48,299 bases of DNA from JAXDAY01 sp034679345 (GCA_034679345.1 JAXDAY010000024.1:1-48299), one strand, 5' to 3'; shown: positions 15,921 to 24,799, counted from the stretch's first letter. Notes: generated by a model not told the origin, from the letters alone. Translations and numbers: made by a program.

Positions 15921-17654
15921 ATGGCGAAGGTCATCCTCCACCCGATCGGCAATCCGGTGGAAGAGCTCGGGGACGAGACGGGGCAGAGAGAGAACCTCGA
16001 GCGGATGAAGGAACTGAACGCCCAGCTCTGCCAGCGGAGGGAACAGGTGCGGCAGGGTTGGGGCGGCACCTATGTCCAGCGCGTGCACGCGAAGGGCAAG
16101 CTCACCACCTGGGAGCGGATCGACCGATTGAAGGATTCCGAGACGCGTCTCTTTCCGTTGAACACTTTCGTCAACTACGGCATCACCTTCGGCGATCCGC
16201 CCCGGACGTCCCCCTCGGCGGGTGTCATCACCGCCCTCGTCCAGGTGGAGGGCCGCTGGACGATCGTCATCGCCAACGACAACACAGTCGCCTCGGGATC
16301 CTGGTGGCCGATGACGCCGGAGAAGATCGAGCGGGCGCAGGAGCTTGCGCTGCGCCTGAGATTACCCGTGATCTACCTGGTCGATTGCTCGGGGCTCTTC
16401 CTGCCGGAGCAGGCGCGGACGTTCCCGGGAAAGCTTGGAGCGGGCTACATCTTCAAGATGAATGCGCTTCTGTCCGCGGGGGGGGTGCCGCAGATCGCCG
16501 GCGTCCTCGGCGACTGCATCGCGGGCGGTGGTTACATGCCGATCATATCGGACAAGCTCTTCATGACCGAACAAGCGTATATGGTCATTGCCGGCGCCGC
16601 GCTCGTGAAGGGGGGAAAGTCTCAGCAGATCACATCCCTGGAGATCGGCGGAGCGGACATCCATGTCCATCTCTCCAACTGCGCCGACGAGAGGGTTCCC
16701 GACGACGAGGCGATGATCTCGAGGATCCGGCAGGAGGTCTCGAAGCTGCCCTCGAGCGGCGCCGGCTATTACAGGCATCAGTTCAGCCCCGCGCCGCCGA
16801 GGTTCTCTCCGCAGGAGATCGGCCGGATCCTGCCCGTTGATCATCGGGTGGTCTACGACATCCGTGAGGTCATCGCTCGTCTGGTCGACAGCTCCTTCTT
16901 CGGCGAAGTCATGCCGCACGTGGGAGAGGAGATGATCACGGGGATCGCGCGGATCGCGGGACTCTACGTGGGGATCATCGCGAACAACCAGCAGCTCACT
17001 CCACACCCCGACATGCCCGATCGCTCCCGTCCAGGGGGGATCCTGTATCGGGAGGGAATCGCCAAGATCTCCGAGTTCTCCCGCACGTGCGACTCGGACG
17101 GGATTCCGATCGTCTGGCTGCAGGACATCTCGGGCTTCGACATCGGACTCGAGGCGGAGAAGCAGGGGCTTCTGGGCTACGGCTCCAATCTCCTGTACGC
17201 GAACTCGACGAACACCGTGCCCATGATCACCGTGCTTCTGCGGAAGGCATCCGGAGCAGGCTACTACGCGATGGCGGGCCGCCCGTACGAGCCGATCGTG
17301 CAGATCTCGACCCCGATCACCCGCCTCGCGGTCATGGAGGGGCGGACCCTCGCCATCGGGACCTATCGCACCAAGCTGGACGACAACTTCCAGATCCTCG
17401 CCAAGGACCCCGCCGAACGCGCGCAGATCGAGGCGGGGATGAAGGAGGTGGAGGGTCGAATCGAGGAGGACATGGATCCCTACAGGACCGCATCGCGAAT
17501 GGACACCGATGAGATCGTGGCGCCCCACGAGCTCCGGGATTACCTCGAGGCGATCGTCGAGGCGTGCTACCAGAGCATCGGCTATCGACGCGTGAAGAAT
17601 CCCAGGATCTGGTCGGCGCACGATTTGAATGCGCTGACCGAGCAGAACGGATAG
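15921..17654 (+). CDS. Acyl-CoA carboxylase carboxyltransferase subunit (GcdA/PccB-like)
   Basis: A 577-residue protein with two crotonase-fold carboxyltransferase halves. It moves CO2 between carboxybiotin and an acyl-CoA. The N-terminal half shows KLTTWERIDRLKD, VIANDNTVASGSWWPMT, CSGLFLPEQ and ISDKLFMTEQAYMVIAG. The C-terminal half shows VGIIANNQQLTPH, LQDISGFDIGLEAEKQGLL, LRKASGAGYYAMAG and EGRTLAIG. The length and the G-x-EAEK segment recall glutaconyl-CoA decarboxylase alpha (GcdA, 587 residues in Acidaminococcus) as much as PccB or MccB. No membrane beta-decarboxylase subunit follows, so a soluble ATP-driven carboxylase with the adjacent biotin carboxylase is more likely than a sodium-pumping decarboxylase. 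ATG 15921 has GGAAGG just upstream. Confidence 0.9.
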   Translation: MAKVILHPIGNPVEELGDETGQRENLERMKELNAQLCQRREQVRQGWGGTYVQRVHAKGKLTTWERIDRLKDSETRLFPLNTFVNYGITFGDPPRTSPSAGVITALVQVEGRWTIVIANDNTVASGSWWPMTPEKIERAQELALRLRLPVIYLVDCSGLFLPEQARTFPGKLGAGYIFKMNALLSAGGVPQIAGVLGDCIAGGGYMPIISDKLFMTEQAYMVIAGAALVKGGKSQQITSLEIGGADIHVHLSNCADERVPDDEAMISRIRQEVSKLPSSGAGYYRHQFSPAPPRFSPQEIGRILPVDHRVVYDIREVIARLVDSSFFGEVMPHVGEEMITGIARIAGLYVGIIANNQQLTPHPDMPDRSRPGGILYREGIAKISEFSRTCDSDGIPIVWLQDISGFDIGLEAEKQGLLGYGSNLLYANSTNTVPMITVLLRKASGAGYYAMAGRPYEPIVQISTPITRLAVMEGRTLAIGTYRTKLDDNFQILAKDPAERAQIEAGMKEVEGRIEEDMDPYRTASRMDTDEIVAPHELRDYLEAIVEACYQSIGYRRVKNPRIWSAHDLNALTEQNG

Positions 17655-17661
17655 GACCGGG

Positions 17662-18270
17662 ATGGCCGAGAAGACGCTGATCGCCCATGTCCGGCCGGAC
17701 GCGGAGCGTCCGGGAACGCATCTGGTGACTTCGCCCGCCGTGGGCATGGTGTACGGCATGCCCGCTCCGGGGGCCTTCCTGAATCGATACGACGCGATAT
17801 CTCGGATCCGCATCATGGGAGAACTGCACGTGCTTCGGCTTCCCCGGGACCTGCATGGTTGGGTCGTTCGCTCGGCGATCGGCAGCGAGCTGACGGCGGT
17901 CGCCTTCGGGGATCTCCTCCTCCATCTCGACTCGCGACTCGAGCAAGCCGGCACGACGATCGCCGAGCTGGATCGCGGAATGGAGGGCCGGCCGGAGGAC
18001 GCGGCCGGGAACGCGATCGTGGTCAAGGCGTCGACCGACGGGATCTTCTACCGGCGGGCGTCCCCCGGGGCCAAGGCGTTCGTGGAAGTCGGCGACCCCG
18101 TCGGGAGGGAGACCGTCCTCGGCCTGATCGAGGTCATGAAGTGCTTCAATCAGGTGCGGTACGGTGGGCCGGGATTCCCCGAGGCGGGGGAGGTGGCGCG
18201 CGTGCTGGTCGACGATGCCACGGAGGTTCGGTTCGGGCAGCCCCTCTTCTGGATCCGACCCCGGGACTAG
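17662..18270 (+). CDS. Biotin carboxyl carrier protein with tandem biotinyl domains
   Basis: A 202-residue protein, third gene of the carboxylase operon, 7 bases after the carboxyltransferase stop. The C-terminal half (about 120-200) is a biotinyl domain: TDGIFYRRASPGAKAFVEVGD, then LIEVMKCFNQV, with Lys160 as the expected biotin site (EVMK in place of the common EAMK), then VRFGQPLFWI. The N-terminal half (about 20-90) repeats the fold (SPAVGMVYGMPAPGAFLNRY ... FGDLLLHLD), but the hairpin reads RIRIMGELHVL, with glycine where the lysine should be, so it should not be biotinylated. It would shuttle carboxybiotin between AccC and the carboxyltransferase. The function of the dead first domain is unknown. 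Confidence 0.87.
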   Translation: MAEKTLIAHVRPDAERPGTHLVTSPAVGMVYGMPAPGAFLNRYDAISRIRIMGELHVLRLPRDLHGWVVRSAIGSELTAVAFGDLLLHLDSRLEQAGTTIAELDRGMEGRPEDAAGNAIVVKASTDGIFYRRASPGAKAFVEVGDPVGRETVLGLIEVMKCFNQVRYGGPGFPEAGEVARVLVDDATEVRFGQPLFWIRPRD

Positions 18271-18289
18271 GGCGAGGTCAAGGGGAGGC

Positions 18290-18312
18290 GCGGCGGGCGA
18301 TGCGCCCGCCGC
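18290..18312. terminator. Perfect hairpin 1 between convergent genes
   Basis: GCGGCGGGCG (18290-18299), loop ATG and CGCCCGCCGC (18303-18312) form a 10-bp perfect stem 20 bases after the carboxylase operon. No T-tract follows. Confidence 0.55.
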
Positions 18313-18325
18313 ACGAATGCGCGAA

Positions 18326-18347
18326 GGGGCGCGCGCGGGCGCGCCCC
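18326..18347. terminator. Perfect hairpin 2 between convergent genes
   Basis: GGGGCGCGC (18326-18334) pairs with GCGCGCCCC (18339-18347) over a 4-base loop, 28 bases past the end of the minus-strand secreted-protein gene. With hairpin 1 it forms a two-stem block separating the convergent transcripts. Confidence 0.5.
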
Positions 18348-18374
18348 CTCCAACTCACTTCCTCGAGTCACAAT

Positions 18375-18932
18375 CTAGCGATAGAGCGACTTCAAGGTTC
18401 CCCACGTCGTCGGCTGCGTGGCAGTCGGCTCGTCCGTGATGACCCGCATGTCGTCGATCGCCATGTTTCCCTCGACCTGACCACCGCCGCCGATCGTGAA
18501 GTGGCTCACGCCGTTCAGACCCGAAGCGGTGTGCAACGTGCAGTAGCAGCCGTAGGGGCTGCTGAAGTCCGTCGTCAAGTTTTCCGTGAAGACCACGTTG
18601 TTGTCCATGTCGTAGACCGTCAGCGTCGCCTCGGTGAAGGCCTGAAGGCCCATCTCGAGAAGCGTGATGTTCGCGCCGAATGCCGGATCGAAGATGATGT
18701 CGAGCACCATCGGATCGGACCCGTCGCAGGGCCAGATTCCGCAGGGGTTGTTCCCGCGATAGTCCTCGTCGGGATTTCCGCCACAGACATAGTAGTTCTG
18801 CATGTTGGTGTACTGGGCGACCCAGCGATCGCGCCAGCCTCCCAGCGGGTCGGGCCAGGTCTCGATGTACTCATCCGCGAAGGCATTCGCTGCGGCCAAG
18901 AGAAGCAGAGCCAAAACAAGAACTTTCTGCAT
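18375..18932 (-). CDS. Small secreted protein with a short C-terminal WG..KSLYR tail
   Basis: A 185-residue exported protein. It has a signal peptide (VLVLALLLLAAANAFA, cleavage near ADE) and a beta-rich body with six or so cysteines (VCGGNPDED, CGIWPCDG, YGCYCTLH). The pattern FDPAFGANITLLEMGLQAFTEATLTVYDMDN resembles a jelly-roll or choice-of-anchor fold. I do not recognise the family. It lacks the FlgD-like tail of its neighbours and ends TTWGTLKSLYR, which may be another sorting signal or only the mature end. ATG 18932 is preferred: GGAGGT lies 8 bases upstream, whereas the in-frame GTG at 18938 is only 2 bases from it. It has its own promoter (19001-19029). Confidence 0.82.
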   Translation of the reverse strand: MQKVLVLALLLLAAANAFADEYIETWPDPLGGWRDRWVAQYTNMQNYYVCGGNPDEDYRGNNPCGIWPCDGSDPMVLDIIFDPAFGANITLLEMGLQAFTEATLTVYDMDNNVVFTENLTTDFSSPYGCYCTLHTASGLNGVSHFTIGGGGQVEGNMAIDDMRVITDEPTATQPTTWGTLKSLYR

Positions 18933-19000
18933 AGACACGTACCTCCGGCGTTCTTGCGTGCACGTAGAACCGCAGACCCCCCTTTCGGAAGGTCGCAGCT

Positions 19001-19029
19001 AGTATAAGGATCCGGCAGTCGAATTGCAA
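19001..19029 (-). promoter_or_regulatory. Promoter for the small secreted protein
   Basis: Minus strand: TTGCAA (19029-19024), a 17-base spacer and TATACT (19006-19001, 5/6 to consensus), about 69 bases upstream of ATG 18932. This is one of the best promoter matches in the window. Confidence 0.6.
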
Positions 19030-19127
19030 GGGATGCTCTATGATCCCCTCCGGTCGGCTCCCGCGGAGCGGGCGTCCCCGCTCCGGCTAGCGATCATTCG
19101 ATCGGTCCATACGAAAGGAAGTCAATC

Positions 19128-20804
19128 GTGGCCCCCCAGTACATTTACACGATGAAGGGCGTCGGAAAGGTGCATCCCCCCGACAAGGTCGTCCTGAGGG
19201 ACATCTGGCTCTCGTTCTTCTTCGGCGCCAAGATCGGCGTCCTCGGGTCGAACGGGGCGGGCAAATCGAGCCTGCTCCGGATCATGGCGGGCGAGGACTC
19301 CGAACACCTCGGCGAAGCGACTCCGGCCGCCGGAATCCGCGTCGGCTATCTCCCTCAAGAGCCCCATCTCGATCCGGCGAAGAGCGTGCGGGAGAACATC
19401 GAGGAGGGGCTCTCGGAGATCCGCGATCTCATCGCGAGATACGAGGAGATCAGCGCGCGATTCGCCGAGCCGATGGAGCCCGATGAGATGGATAAGCTGC
19501 TGGAGGAGCAGGGCCGAGTCCAGGAGCTGATCGAGCATGCCGACGGTTGGGACCTCGACCGCAGGATCGAGATCGCCATGGACGCGCTGCGCTGTCCGCC
19601 GGGTGAGGCCGATGTGCGCACCCTCTCCGGAGGCGAGCGCCGCCGCGTGGCGCTCTGCCGGGTCCTGCTGCAGCAGCCCGACATGCTTCTGCTGGACGAG
19701 CCCACGAACCACCTCGATGCCGAATCGGTCGCCTGGCTGGAGCGGCACCTGCAGGAGTTCCCGGGAACCATCGTCGCCGTCACGCACGATCGCTACTTCC
19801 TGGACAACGTGGCAGGCTGGATTCTCGAGCTGGACCGGGGTCACGGTATCCCTTGGGAGGGGAACTACACCTCCTGGCTCGAGCAGAAGAAGGAACGGCT
19901 GCGGATCGAGGAGAAGGGCGAATCGAAACGTCAGCGCACGTTGGCCCGCGAGCTGGAGTGGGTCCGGATGAGTCCCCGGGCGCGCCAGGCGAAGGGAAAG
20001 GCGCGGCTGCAGGCCTATGAAGATTTGCTTTCCCAGGATGTGGAGAAGCGCCAGGAGACGGCCGAGATCGTGATCCCGCCTGGGCCGAGGCTGGGGGACA
20101 TCGTCGTTCAGACCTTCGATCTCAAGAAGGGATACGGCGACCGGCTCCTCTTCGAGGGGATGAGTTTCTCCCTGCCGCGGGGCGGCATCGTCGGCGTGAT
20201 CGGTCCGAACGGCGCCGGGAAGACGACGCTCTTTCGCCTCATCGTCGGCCAGGAGAAGCCAGACGGGGGAGAGATCAAGGTCGGCGAGACGGTCGTCATC
20301 TCCTATGTCGACCAGGGCCGCGATGCGCTCACCCCGGAGAACTCCGTCTGGCAGGAGATCTCCGGAGGAGAGGACAAGATCCCTCTGGGCAAGCGGGAGG
20401 TAAACTCCCGGAGCTACGTCGGATCGTTCGGCTTCAAAGGGTCGGATCAGCAGAAGAGGGTCGGCACCCTTTCGGGCGGAGAGCGCAATCGGGTCCACCT
20501 GGCGAAGCTCCTGAGATCCGGCGGCAACCTTCTCCTGCTCGACGAGCCGACGAACGACCTGGATGTCGACACCCTGCGCGCTCTGGAAGATGCCCTGATC
20601 GAGTTCGCCGGGTGCGCGGTCGTGATCAGTCACGATCGCTGGTTCCTGGACCGGATCGCCACGCATATCCTCGCATTCGAGGAGGACTGCACGGTTCACT
20701 GGAGCGAGGGGAACTTCGCCGACTATGAGGTCGCTCGGCACCGCCGCCTCGGCGCCGAGGCCGATCGGCCCCACCGCATCAAGTACAAGCCGTTGATCCG
20801 GTGA
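19128..20804 (+). CDS. ettA: Energy-dependent translational throttle protein EttA (ABC-F)
   Basis: A 558-residue ABC-F ATPase with no membrane part, close in length to E. coli EttA (555). It binds the ribosomal E site and gates the first elongation steps according to ADP/ATP level. Domain 1 has Walker A GSNGAGKSS (40-48), signature LSGGERRRVALCR and Walker B LLLDEPTNHLD. An arm of about 50 residues is inserted before the signature (ISARFAEPMEPDEMDKLLEE). A charged linker with RQRTLARELEWVRMSPRARQAK is diagnostic of EttA. Domain 2 has GPNGAGKTT, LSGGERNRVHLAK and LLLDEPTNDLDV. It uses a GTG start with AGGAAG upstream. A TATGAT element lies at 19039-19044. It is monocistronic, with a terminator at 20893. 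Confidence 0.96.
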   Translation: MAPQYIYTMKGVGKVHPPDKVVLRDIWLSFFFGAKIGVLGSNGAGKSSLLRIMAGEDSEHLGEATPAAGIRVGYLPQEPHLDPAKSVRENIEEGLSEIRDLIARYEEISARFAEPMEPDEMDKLLEEQGRVQELIEHADGWDLDRRIEIAMDALRCPPGEADVRTLSGGERRRVALCRVLLQQPDMLLLDEPTNHLDAESVAWLERHLQEFPGTIVAVTHDRYFLDNVAGWILELDRGHGIPWEGNYTSWLEQKKERLRIEEKGESKRQRTLARELEWVRMSPRARQAKGKARLQAYEDLLSQDVEKRQETAEIVIPPGPRLGDIVVQTFDLKKGYGDRLLFEGMSFSLPRGGIVGVIGPNGAGKTTLFRLIVGQEKPDGGEIKVGETVVISYVDQGRDALTPENSVWQEISGGEDKIPLGKREVNSRSYVGSFGFKGSDQQKRVGTLSGGERNRVHLAKLLRSGGNLLLLDEPTNDLDVDTLRALEDALIEFAGCAVVISHDRWFLDRIATHILAFEEDCTVHWSEGNFADYEVARHRRLGAEADRPHRIKYKPLIR

Positions 20805-20892
20805 TCCTCCCGCCGCCAAACTTCGCGCGACAACACAAGTCGCTTTGTGGCAATGGATTACATATGTCCGGACGATGGGGTGGACAGAACAC

Positions 20893-20917
20893 CGCCTCCG
20901 GGGAGAACCCGGAGGCG
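20893..20917 (+). terminator. Terminator after ettA
   Basis: CGCCTCCGGG (20893-20902), loop GAGAA and CCCGGAGGCG (20908-20917) form a 10-bp perfect stem followed by TATCATTGTAT. It lies 89 bases past the ettA stop and upstream of the M23 gene, whose possible -10 (TATCAT, 20918-20923) abuts it. Confidence 0.65.
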
Positions 20918-21014
20918 TATCATTGTATGCGCAGCCTCGTCTGGAAAGCGACGCGACGGGGCTTGCCGGGATCGCTTCAGGGAGTCGGCACACCGAAGCA
21001 GGAGGAACTCACCC

Positions 21015-23219
21015 ATGTCTCATCGTCCGCTCTGGATCGCGGCCTGCATCGTGGCTTTGTCTTGGGCGCATGCCTCGACGGCAATCGCGGGGGCCGAGCT
21101 GCCGGAGGTGACCGCTCAGGGGCTCATGCGGTCCGCGGAGGACCTGGGCGAGCTCCGCTCGCCTTCGGGGCTTCTCACCGGCACCGCGATCCCGCGTTCG
21201 ACCCAGGAGTCGGTCATCCTCTGGGACATCCTCGTGCGCTCGAGCTCCGGCAGGGAGCATCGCTTCGAGTCGATCCCCGGAACCTCCTTCTTCCTCTCGG
21301 ATCGCCCGTGCGTCCTCGCGCTGGCTCGCCCCGAGGTGAACAGCATCCCGGCGCATCTCCGGATCTACGGCCTCGACGGGCGGCTTCTTCACGAGCGGCG
21401 AGTTCCTGCCCCCTCGAATCCGACGCTGTCTCCTGATGGGATGTTCTTCGCCTGCGGGGTTCCGAGCGGGACGATGCTCCTCGATCTGCGGGACTTCAGC
21501 GAGCGGAGCGGTCCCCACATGGATCTCCTTGCGCTCGGCGCCGGGGGTCTGCTCGTCGGCGTCGATCTCGAGGCGCGCGTGGTGAGAGTCGTCGGCGCGA
21601 CCGGGCGGGAGCGGACGATCCCATGCGCCGGCTCCGTGCGCCGCATCGCGCTGGACGAGGATCGATCGGTCGCCTTCCTGCTGGAACGCGGCGCCTTGCG
21701 CGCGGTCGACCTCGCCACGGGCAGGGTGAGGACTGTCTCGACCTCGGACCGCGCGACGGAGTACCGCGATCTTCGCGTCATGGAGGGACGCATCCTTGTG
21801 GGGACGCGCGTCGTCGACGGAGAGCGCACGACCGGTGGGATCACGATCCTCGACTCGAGCGGACGGGAAATCGATCGCCGCGGCGGTCCGTCGATGAGGA
21901 CTCCGAAGGCTGTCGGCGCCCAAGCGGGGCGAGGAATCCCATGGCCGATCGCCCCGGATGAACAGCACCCCGTCGGCAACACCTACGGCGAATACCAGTA
22001 TTACGGCGGAGCGCCGTATCCACACCCGGGCTTTGATGTGATGGGGGAGCCCGGACAAGCTGTCTTCGCCGTGCGCCGGGGAGTCGTGAAGGCGATCCTG
22101 ACGACCTCCGGCTCGTGGCACTGGCGGGTGGCCGTGGGCGACTCGACGACCGCCTCGACGAGCCTGGGCTACCTGTACGCCCATCTCGATCAACCCACGA
22201 TCGCCGTCGACGTGGGCGACATCATCGAGCAGGGGGAGTACCTCGGAGATCTCGTCGAGTGGCCGATCTACGGCTTCACGCACTGCCACTTCACTCGGAT
22301 CGAGGACAGCGGCGCCACCTGGGACGGGGTTTGGCTCTCCGTCCACAATCCGCATCTGGATCTGACCGAGCAGAGCGAGACCGAGCCGCCGGTCTTCGAG
22401 CCGGCGCGCGGAAGCGATCTCCTCGCCTTCTGCAACAACGAGACTTCGACCTACCAGAGCCCGAGCGGACTGCACGGGGCGGTCGACATCATCGCGCACG
22501 TGGGGGATCGAATCGCCTCGAGCTGGGTCTGCACCGTGCAGGAGCTGCGCTACACGATCTATCCGTTGGGAATGCCGGAGCACCCGCTCGTGGATGACCG
22601 GCTCTCGCAGTACTTCGACTTCGTGTGCGACACCTACGGGAGCGGCGAGATCGACGCGTTCATGATCGACCTGCTCTACAAGGACGACTCCGTCTGCAAC
22701 ACCCAAGGCGACTACGATTATCGCGAGTTCTTCCACGTCGTGACGAACACCGACGGGGACGGCATCATCGAGGAGACCGATCCCGCCGAGGCCTGGGACA
22801 CCTCCTCGCTTCCCGATCGAAGCTATGTCGTCAAGGTCACCGCGATCGATGTCGCGGGCAACGCGCGCTCGGACTCGATGATTGTCACGACGCTGAACGG
22901 CAATCCGTCCGGTCTGGCCGACGGCATGCTCAGTGAACCGCGGCTGCTTCTTGAGTCGATCGCCCCCAACCCGGCACTCGCGGGGACCTCGATCCGGTTC
23001 CGCCTCGCCTCCGCGGATCGCATCTCAGCGATCGTCCACGACCCGGCGGGTCGCAGGGTGCGCGTGCTTCCCGGGGGCGCCTTCTCTCCGGGCGCCCACT
23101 CGATCTCATGGGACGGAAACGACGGCAACGGTTTGCGCGCGGCGTCGGGAACTTACTTCGTGGTCCTGCAGGGATCGAGGAGCGGATCACGCATCGGGAG
23201 GATCCAGCTCGTCCGATAG
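21015..23219 (+). CDS. Secreted M23/LytM-like metallopeptidase-domain protein with FlgD-like tail
   Basis: A 734-residue exported protein. A signal peptide (LWIAACIVALSWAHASTAIA) is followed by about 270 residues of propeller-like strands (LSPDGMFFACG and similar). A LytM-type domain then follows at about 315-450: HPGFDVMGEPGQAVFAVRRG with His337 and Asp341, then YLYAHLD and the H-x-H pair His423/His425 in THCHFTRI. All four M23 zinc and catalytic positions seem present, so it may cleave peptidoglycan cross-links or act on extracellular peptides. After an Ig-like segment (AIDVAGNARSDSMIV) comes the tail (APNPALAGTSIRF, VHDPAGRRVRVL, WDGNDGNG). GGAGGAAC is 8 bases before ATG 21015. The beta-helix gene follows after 8 bases, so they form an operon. 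Confidence 0.87.
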   Translation: MSHRPLWIAACIVALSWAHASTAIAGAELPEVTAQGLMRSAEDLGELRSPSGLLTGTAIPRSTQESVILWDILVRSSSGREHRFESIPGTSFFLSDRPCVLALARPEVNSIPAHLRIYGLDGRLLHERRVPAPSNPTLSPDGMFFACGVPSGTMLLDLRDFSERSGPHMDLLALGAGGLLVGVDLEARVVRVVGATGRERTIPCAGSVRRIALDEDRSVAFLLERGALRAVDLATGRVRTVSTSDRATEYRDLRVMEGRILVGTRVVDGERTTGGITILDSSGREIDRRGGPSMRTPKAVGAQAGRGIPWPIAPDEQHPVGNTYGEYQYYGGAPYPHPGFDVMGEPGQAVFAVRRGVVKAILTTSGSWHWRVAVGDSTTASTSLGYLYAHLDQPTIAVDVGDIIEQGEYLGDLVEWPIYGFTHCHFTRIEDSGATWDGVWLSVHNPHLDLTEQSETEPPVFEPARGSDLLAFCNNETSTYQSPSGLHGAVDIIAHVGDRIASSWVCTVQELRYTIYPLGMPEHPLVDDRLSQYFDFVCDTYGSGEIDAFMIDLLYKDDSVCNTQGDYDYREFFHVVTNTDGDGIIEETDPAEAWDTSSLPDRSYVVKVTAIDVAGNARSDSMIVTTLNGNPSGLADGMLSEPRLLLESIAPNPALAGTSIRFRLASADRISAIVHDPAGRRVRVLPGGAFSPGAHSISWDGNDGNGLRAASGTYFVVLQGSRSGSRIGRIQLVR

Positions 23220-23227
23220 GGGGTTTT

Positions 23228-24703
23228 ATGCGGCGATGCGCGCGTCTGGCAGCGCTTCTTGTCCTCGCGACCGCGACGGCCGCGGCAGCGGCCGTCCATG
23301 AGGTGCCGCAGTCGTACCCGACCATCCAGCAGGCGATCGACGCGGCCGTGGCGGGTGACACGGTTCTCGTCGCTCCCGGGACCTATTCGGGCTTGGGCAA
23401 CCGCAATCTCGACTTTCTCGGAAAGGACATTGTGCTGCGATCCGTCGCCGGGGCCGAAGCGACGATCATCGACTGCGAAATGGGCGCGAGGGGGATCCAC
23501 CTTCATTCGGGAGAGACGAGGGCGGCCCTCGTGGAGGGGTTCACGATTCGAAACGGAATGGCCGCCTACGTTTATGGCGGAGGGCTCTTCTGCGACGGCT
23601 CCTCTCCGACGATCCGCGACTGCGTCGTGGAAGCCTGCCGGCACAGCGGCACGAACGGCGCGGGGGGAGGAGTCTGCTTCCGCGACTCAAACGCCCTGAT
23701 GGAGCGCTGCGTGATCCGCGACTGCGCCACGGAGGGATTCGGCGGGGGGATCGCGTGCCGGGGGACCGTCTCGCCAGTCATCTCGGATTGCCTCGTCATC
23801 CACAACAGCGCTGCCATCGGCGGGGGCGGGATTGACGCGGGGGGGATCGGCGAGCCGCACATTCTGCGATGTGAGATCGCCGGCAATCGCGCCGCCTCCG
23901 CCGGAGGGGGGGTGGTGCTCGGCGGTGCCGCGGTTGTCGAGGGATGCACGATCGACGGCAACCTGTCCCGTGATGGCGCGGGGGCGTACTGCGCGAACGG
24001 AAGCTCCACCCGCGTCATCTCGACCACGATCGCAGGCAACTACGCCTGGAGCGGCGACGGCGGCGGCCTCTCGGCCTTCGGATTCGTCTCGATCGCCCGA
24101 TCGATCCTGTGGGGGAACTGCTGCGGGGGAATCGGGGATCAGGCCATCGCCGGCGACGGCGGAGCGGTCACGCTGGAATGTTCCATCACGGACCCCGCGG
24201 GGGTCGTGGAGGACGGCGGTGAGGTCGCCTACCTGGAAGGCAATGTCTTCCTCGACCCGCTCTTCTGCGGACCCTTGCCGTGCGAGTCGTCGCCTTCGAT
24301 CGACGGGGACTACACGATCGACCGCGACTCGCCGGCATTGCCGGGAGGAAATCCATGCGGGAGCTGGATCGGCTCGCAAGGAGTCGGTTGTCCGCCGTCG
24401 GGCGTGAGGGAGGCGGATGAGACCTCAAGGACCATGATCCGAGGAGTCGTCCCCAATCCGAGCATGGGTCGGATTGCCTGCGCGATCGAGCTTCCGTCCG
24501 CAACCCGGGTCATCCTCGATCTCATCGATGCGCGCGGGGGGAGGGTGGCTCTGCTCCACGAAGGCGAGCTACCCGCAGGGAGGTCCACTCTGGATCTCGA
24601 GACGGCGGGAGGGCAGCGCCCGATCCCCGCTGGCGCCTACTTCCTGCGGCTCGTCGCCGATGGCATCGGAGAGGATACGCGGACGGTCATCATCGCGCGT
24701 TGA
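23228..24703 (+). CDS. Secreted right-handed beta-helix (pectate-lyase-like) protein with FlgD-like tail
   Basis: A 491-residue exported protein and intact paralog of the interrupted gene at 9519. A signal peptide (LAALLVLATATAAAAA) leads into the usual start VPQSYPTIQQAIDAAVAGDT and VLVAPGTYSG. About eight PbH1 turns follow (YGGGLFCDGSSPTIRDCVV, GGGIACRGTVSPVISDCLV, GGGVVLGGAAVVEGCTI and so on), then a short cysteine segment (FLDPLFCGPLPCE) and a tail (VPNPSMGRIAC, DARGGRVALL, PAGAYFLRL). I see no clear catalytic residues of polysaccharide lyases; it is better read as a surface repeat protein or a glycan-binding protein. It is the second gene of the M23 operon; AGGGGG lies before the ATG. 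Confidence 0.9.
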   Translation: MRRCARLAALLVLATATAAAAAVHEVPQSYPTIQQAIDAAVAGDTVLVAPGTYSGLGNRNLDFLGKDIVLRSVAGAEATIIDCEMGARGIHLHSGETRAALVEGFTIRNGMAAYVYGGGLFCDGSSPTIRDCVVEACRHSGTNGAGGGVCFRDSNALMERCVIRDCATEGFGGGIACRGTVSPVISDCLVIHNSAAIGGGGIDAGGIGEPHILRCEIAGNRAASAGGGVVLGGAAVVEGCTIDGNLSRDGAGAYCANGSSTRVISTTIAGNYAWSGDGGGLSAFGFVSIARSILWGNCCGGIGDQAIAGDGGAVTLECSITDPAGVVEDGGEVAYLEGNVFLDPLFCGPLPCESSPSIDGDYTIDRDSPALPGGNPCGSWIGSQGVGCPPSGVREADETSRTMIRGVVPNPSMGRIACAIELPSATRVILDLIDARGGRVALLHEGELPAGRSTLDLETAGGQRPIPAGAYFLRLVADGIGEDTRTVIIAR

Positions 24704-24740
24704 ATCCGGCGCGGCGAGCCCGCGAGTGTCCGCGCAGGCG

Positions 24741-24773
24741 AACGGGGCGCCGGATTCGTGCCGGCGCCCCGTT
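24741..24773. terminator. Bidirectional terminator hairpin
   Basis: A perfect 13-bp inverted repeat (24741-24753 with 24761-24773, core CGGGGCGCCGG) with a 7-base loop sits in the 96-base gap between the converging beta-helix and M12B protease genes. Confidence 0.65.
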
Positions 24774-24799
24774 GCGGACTGTCCTACCCGAGAGGCGGG

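Noticed and set aside
15921..17654. A sodium-pumping glutaconyl-CoA decarboxylase
   Set aside because: The transferase is GcdA-like, but a biotin carboxylase gene is adjacent and no membrane beta subunit is present, so an ATP-driven carboxylase fits better.
19122..20993. A 623-codon open frame opposite ettA
   Set aside because: Antisense shadow of a certain gene; no motif, no ribosome site.
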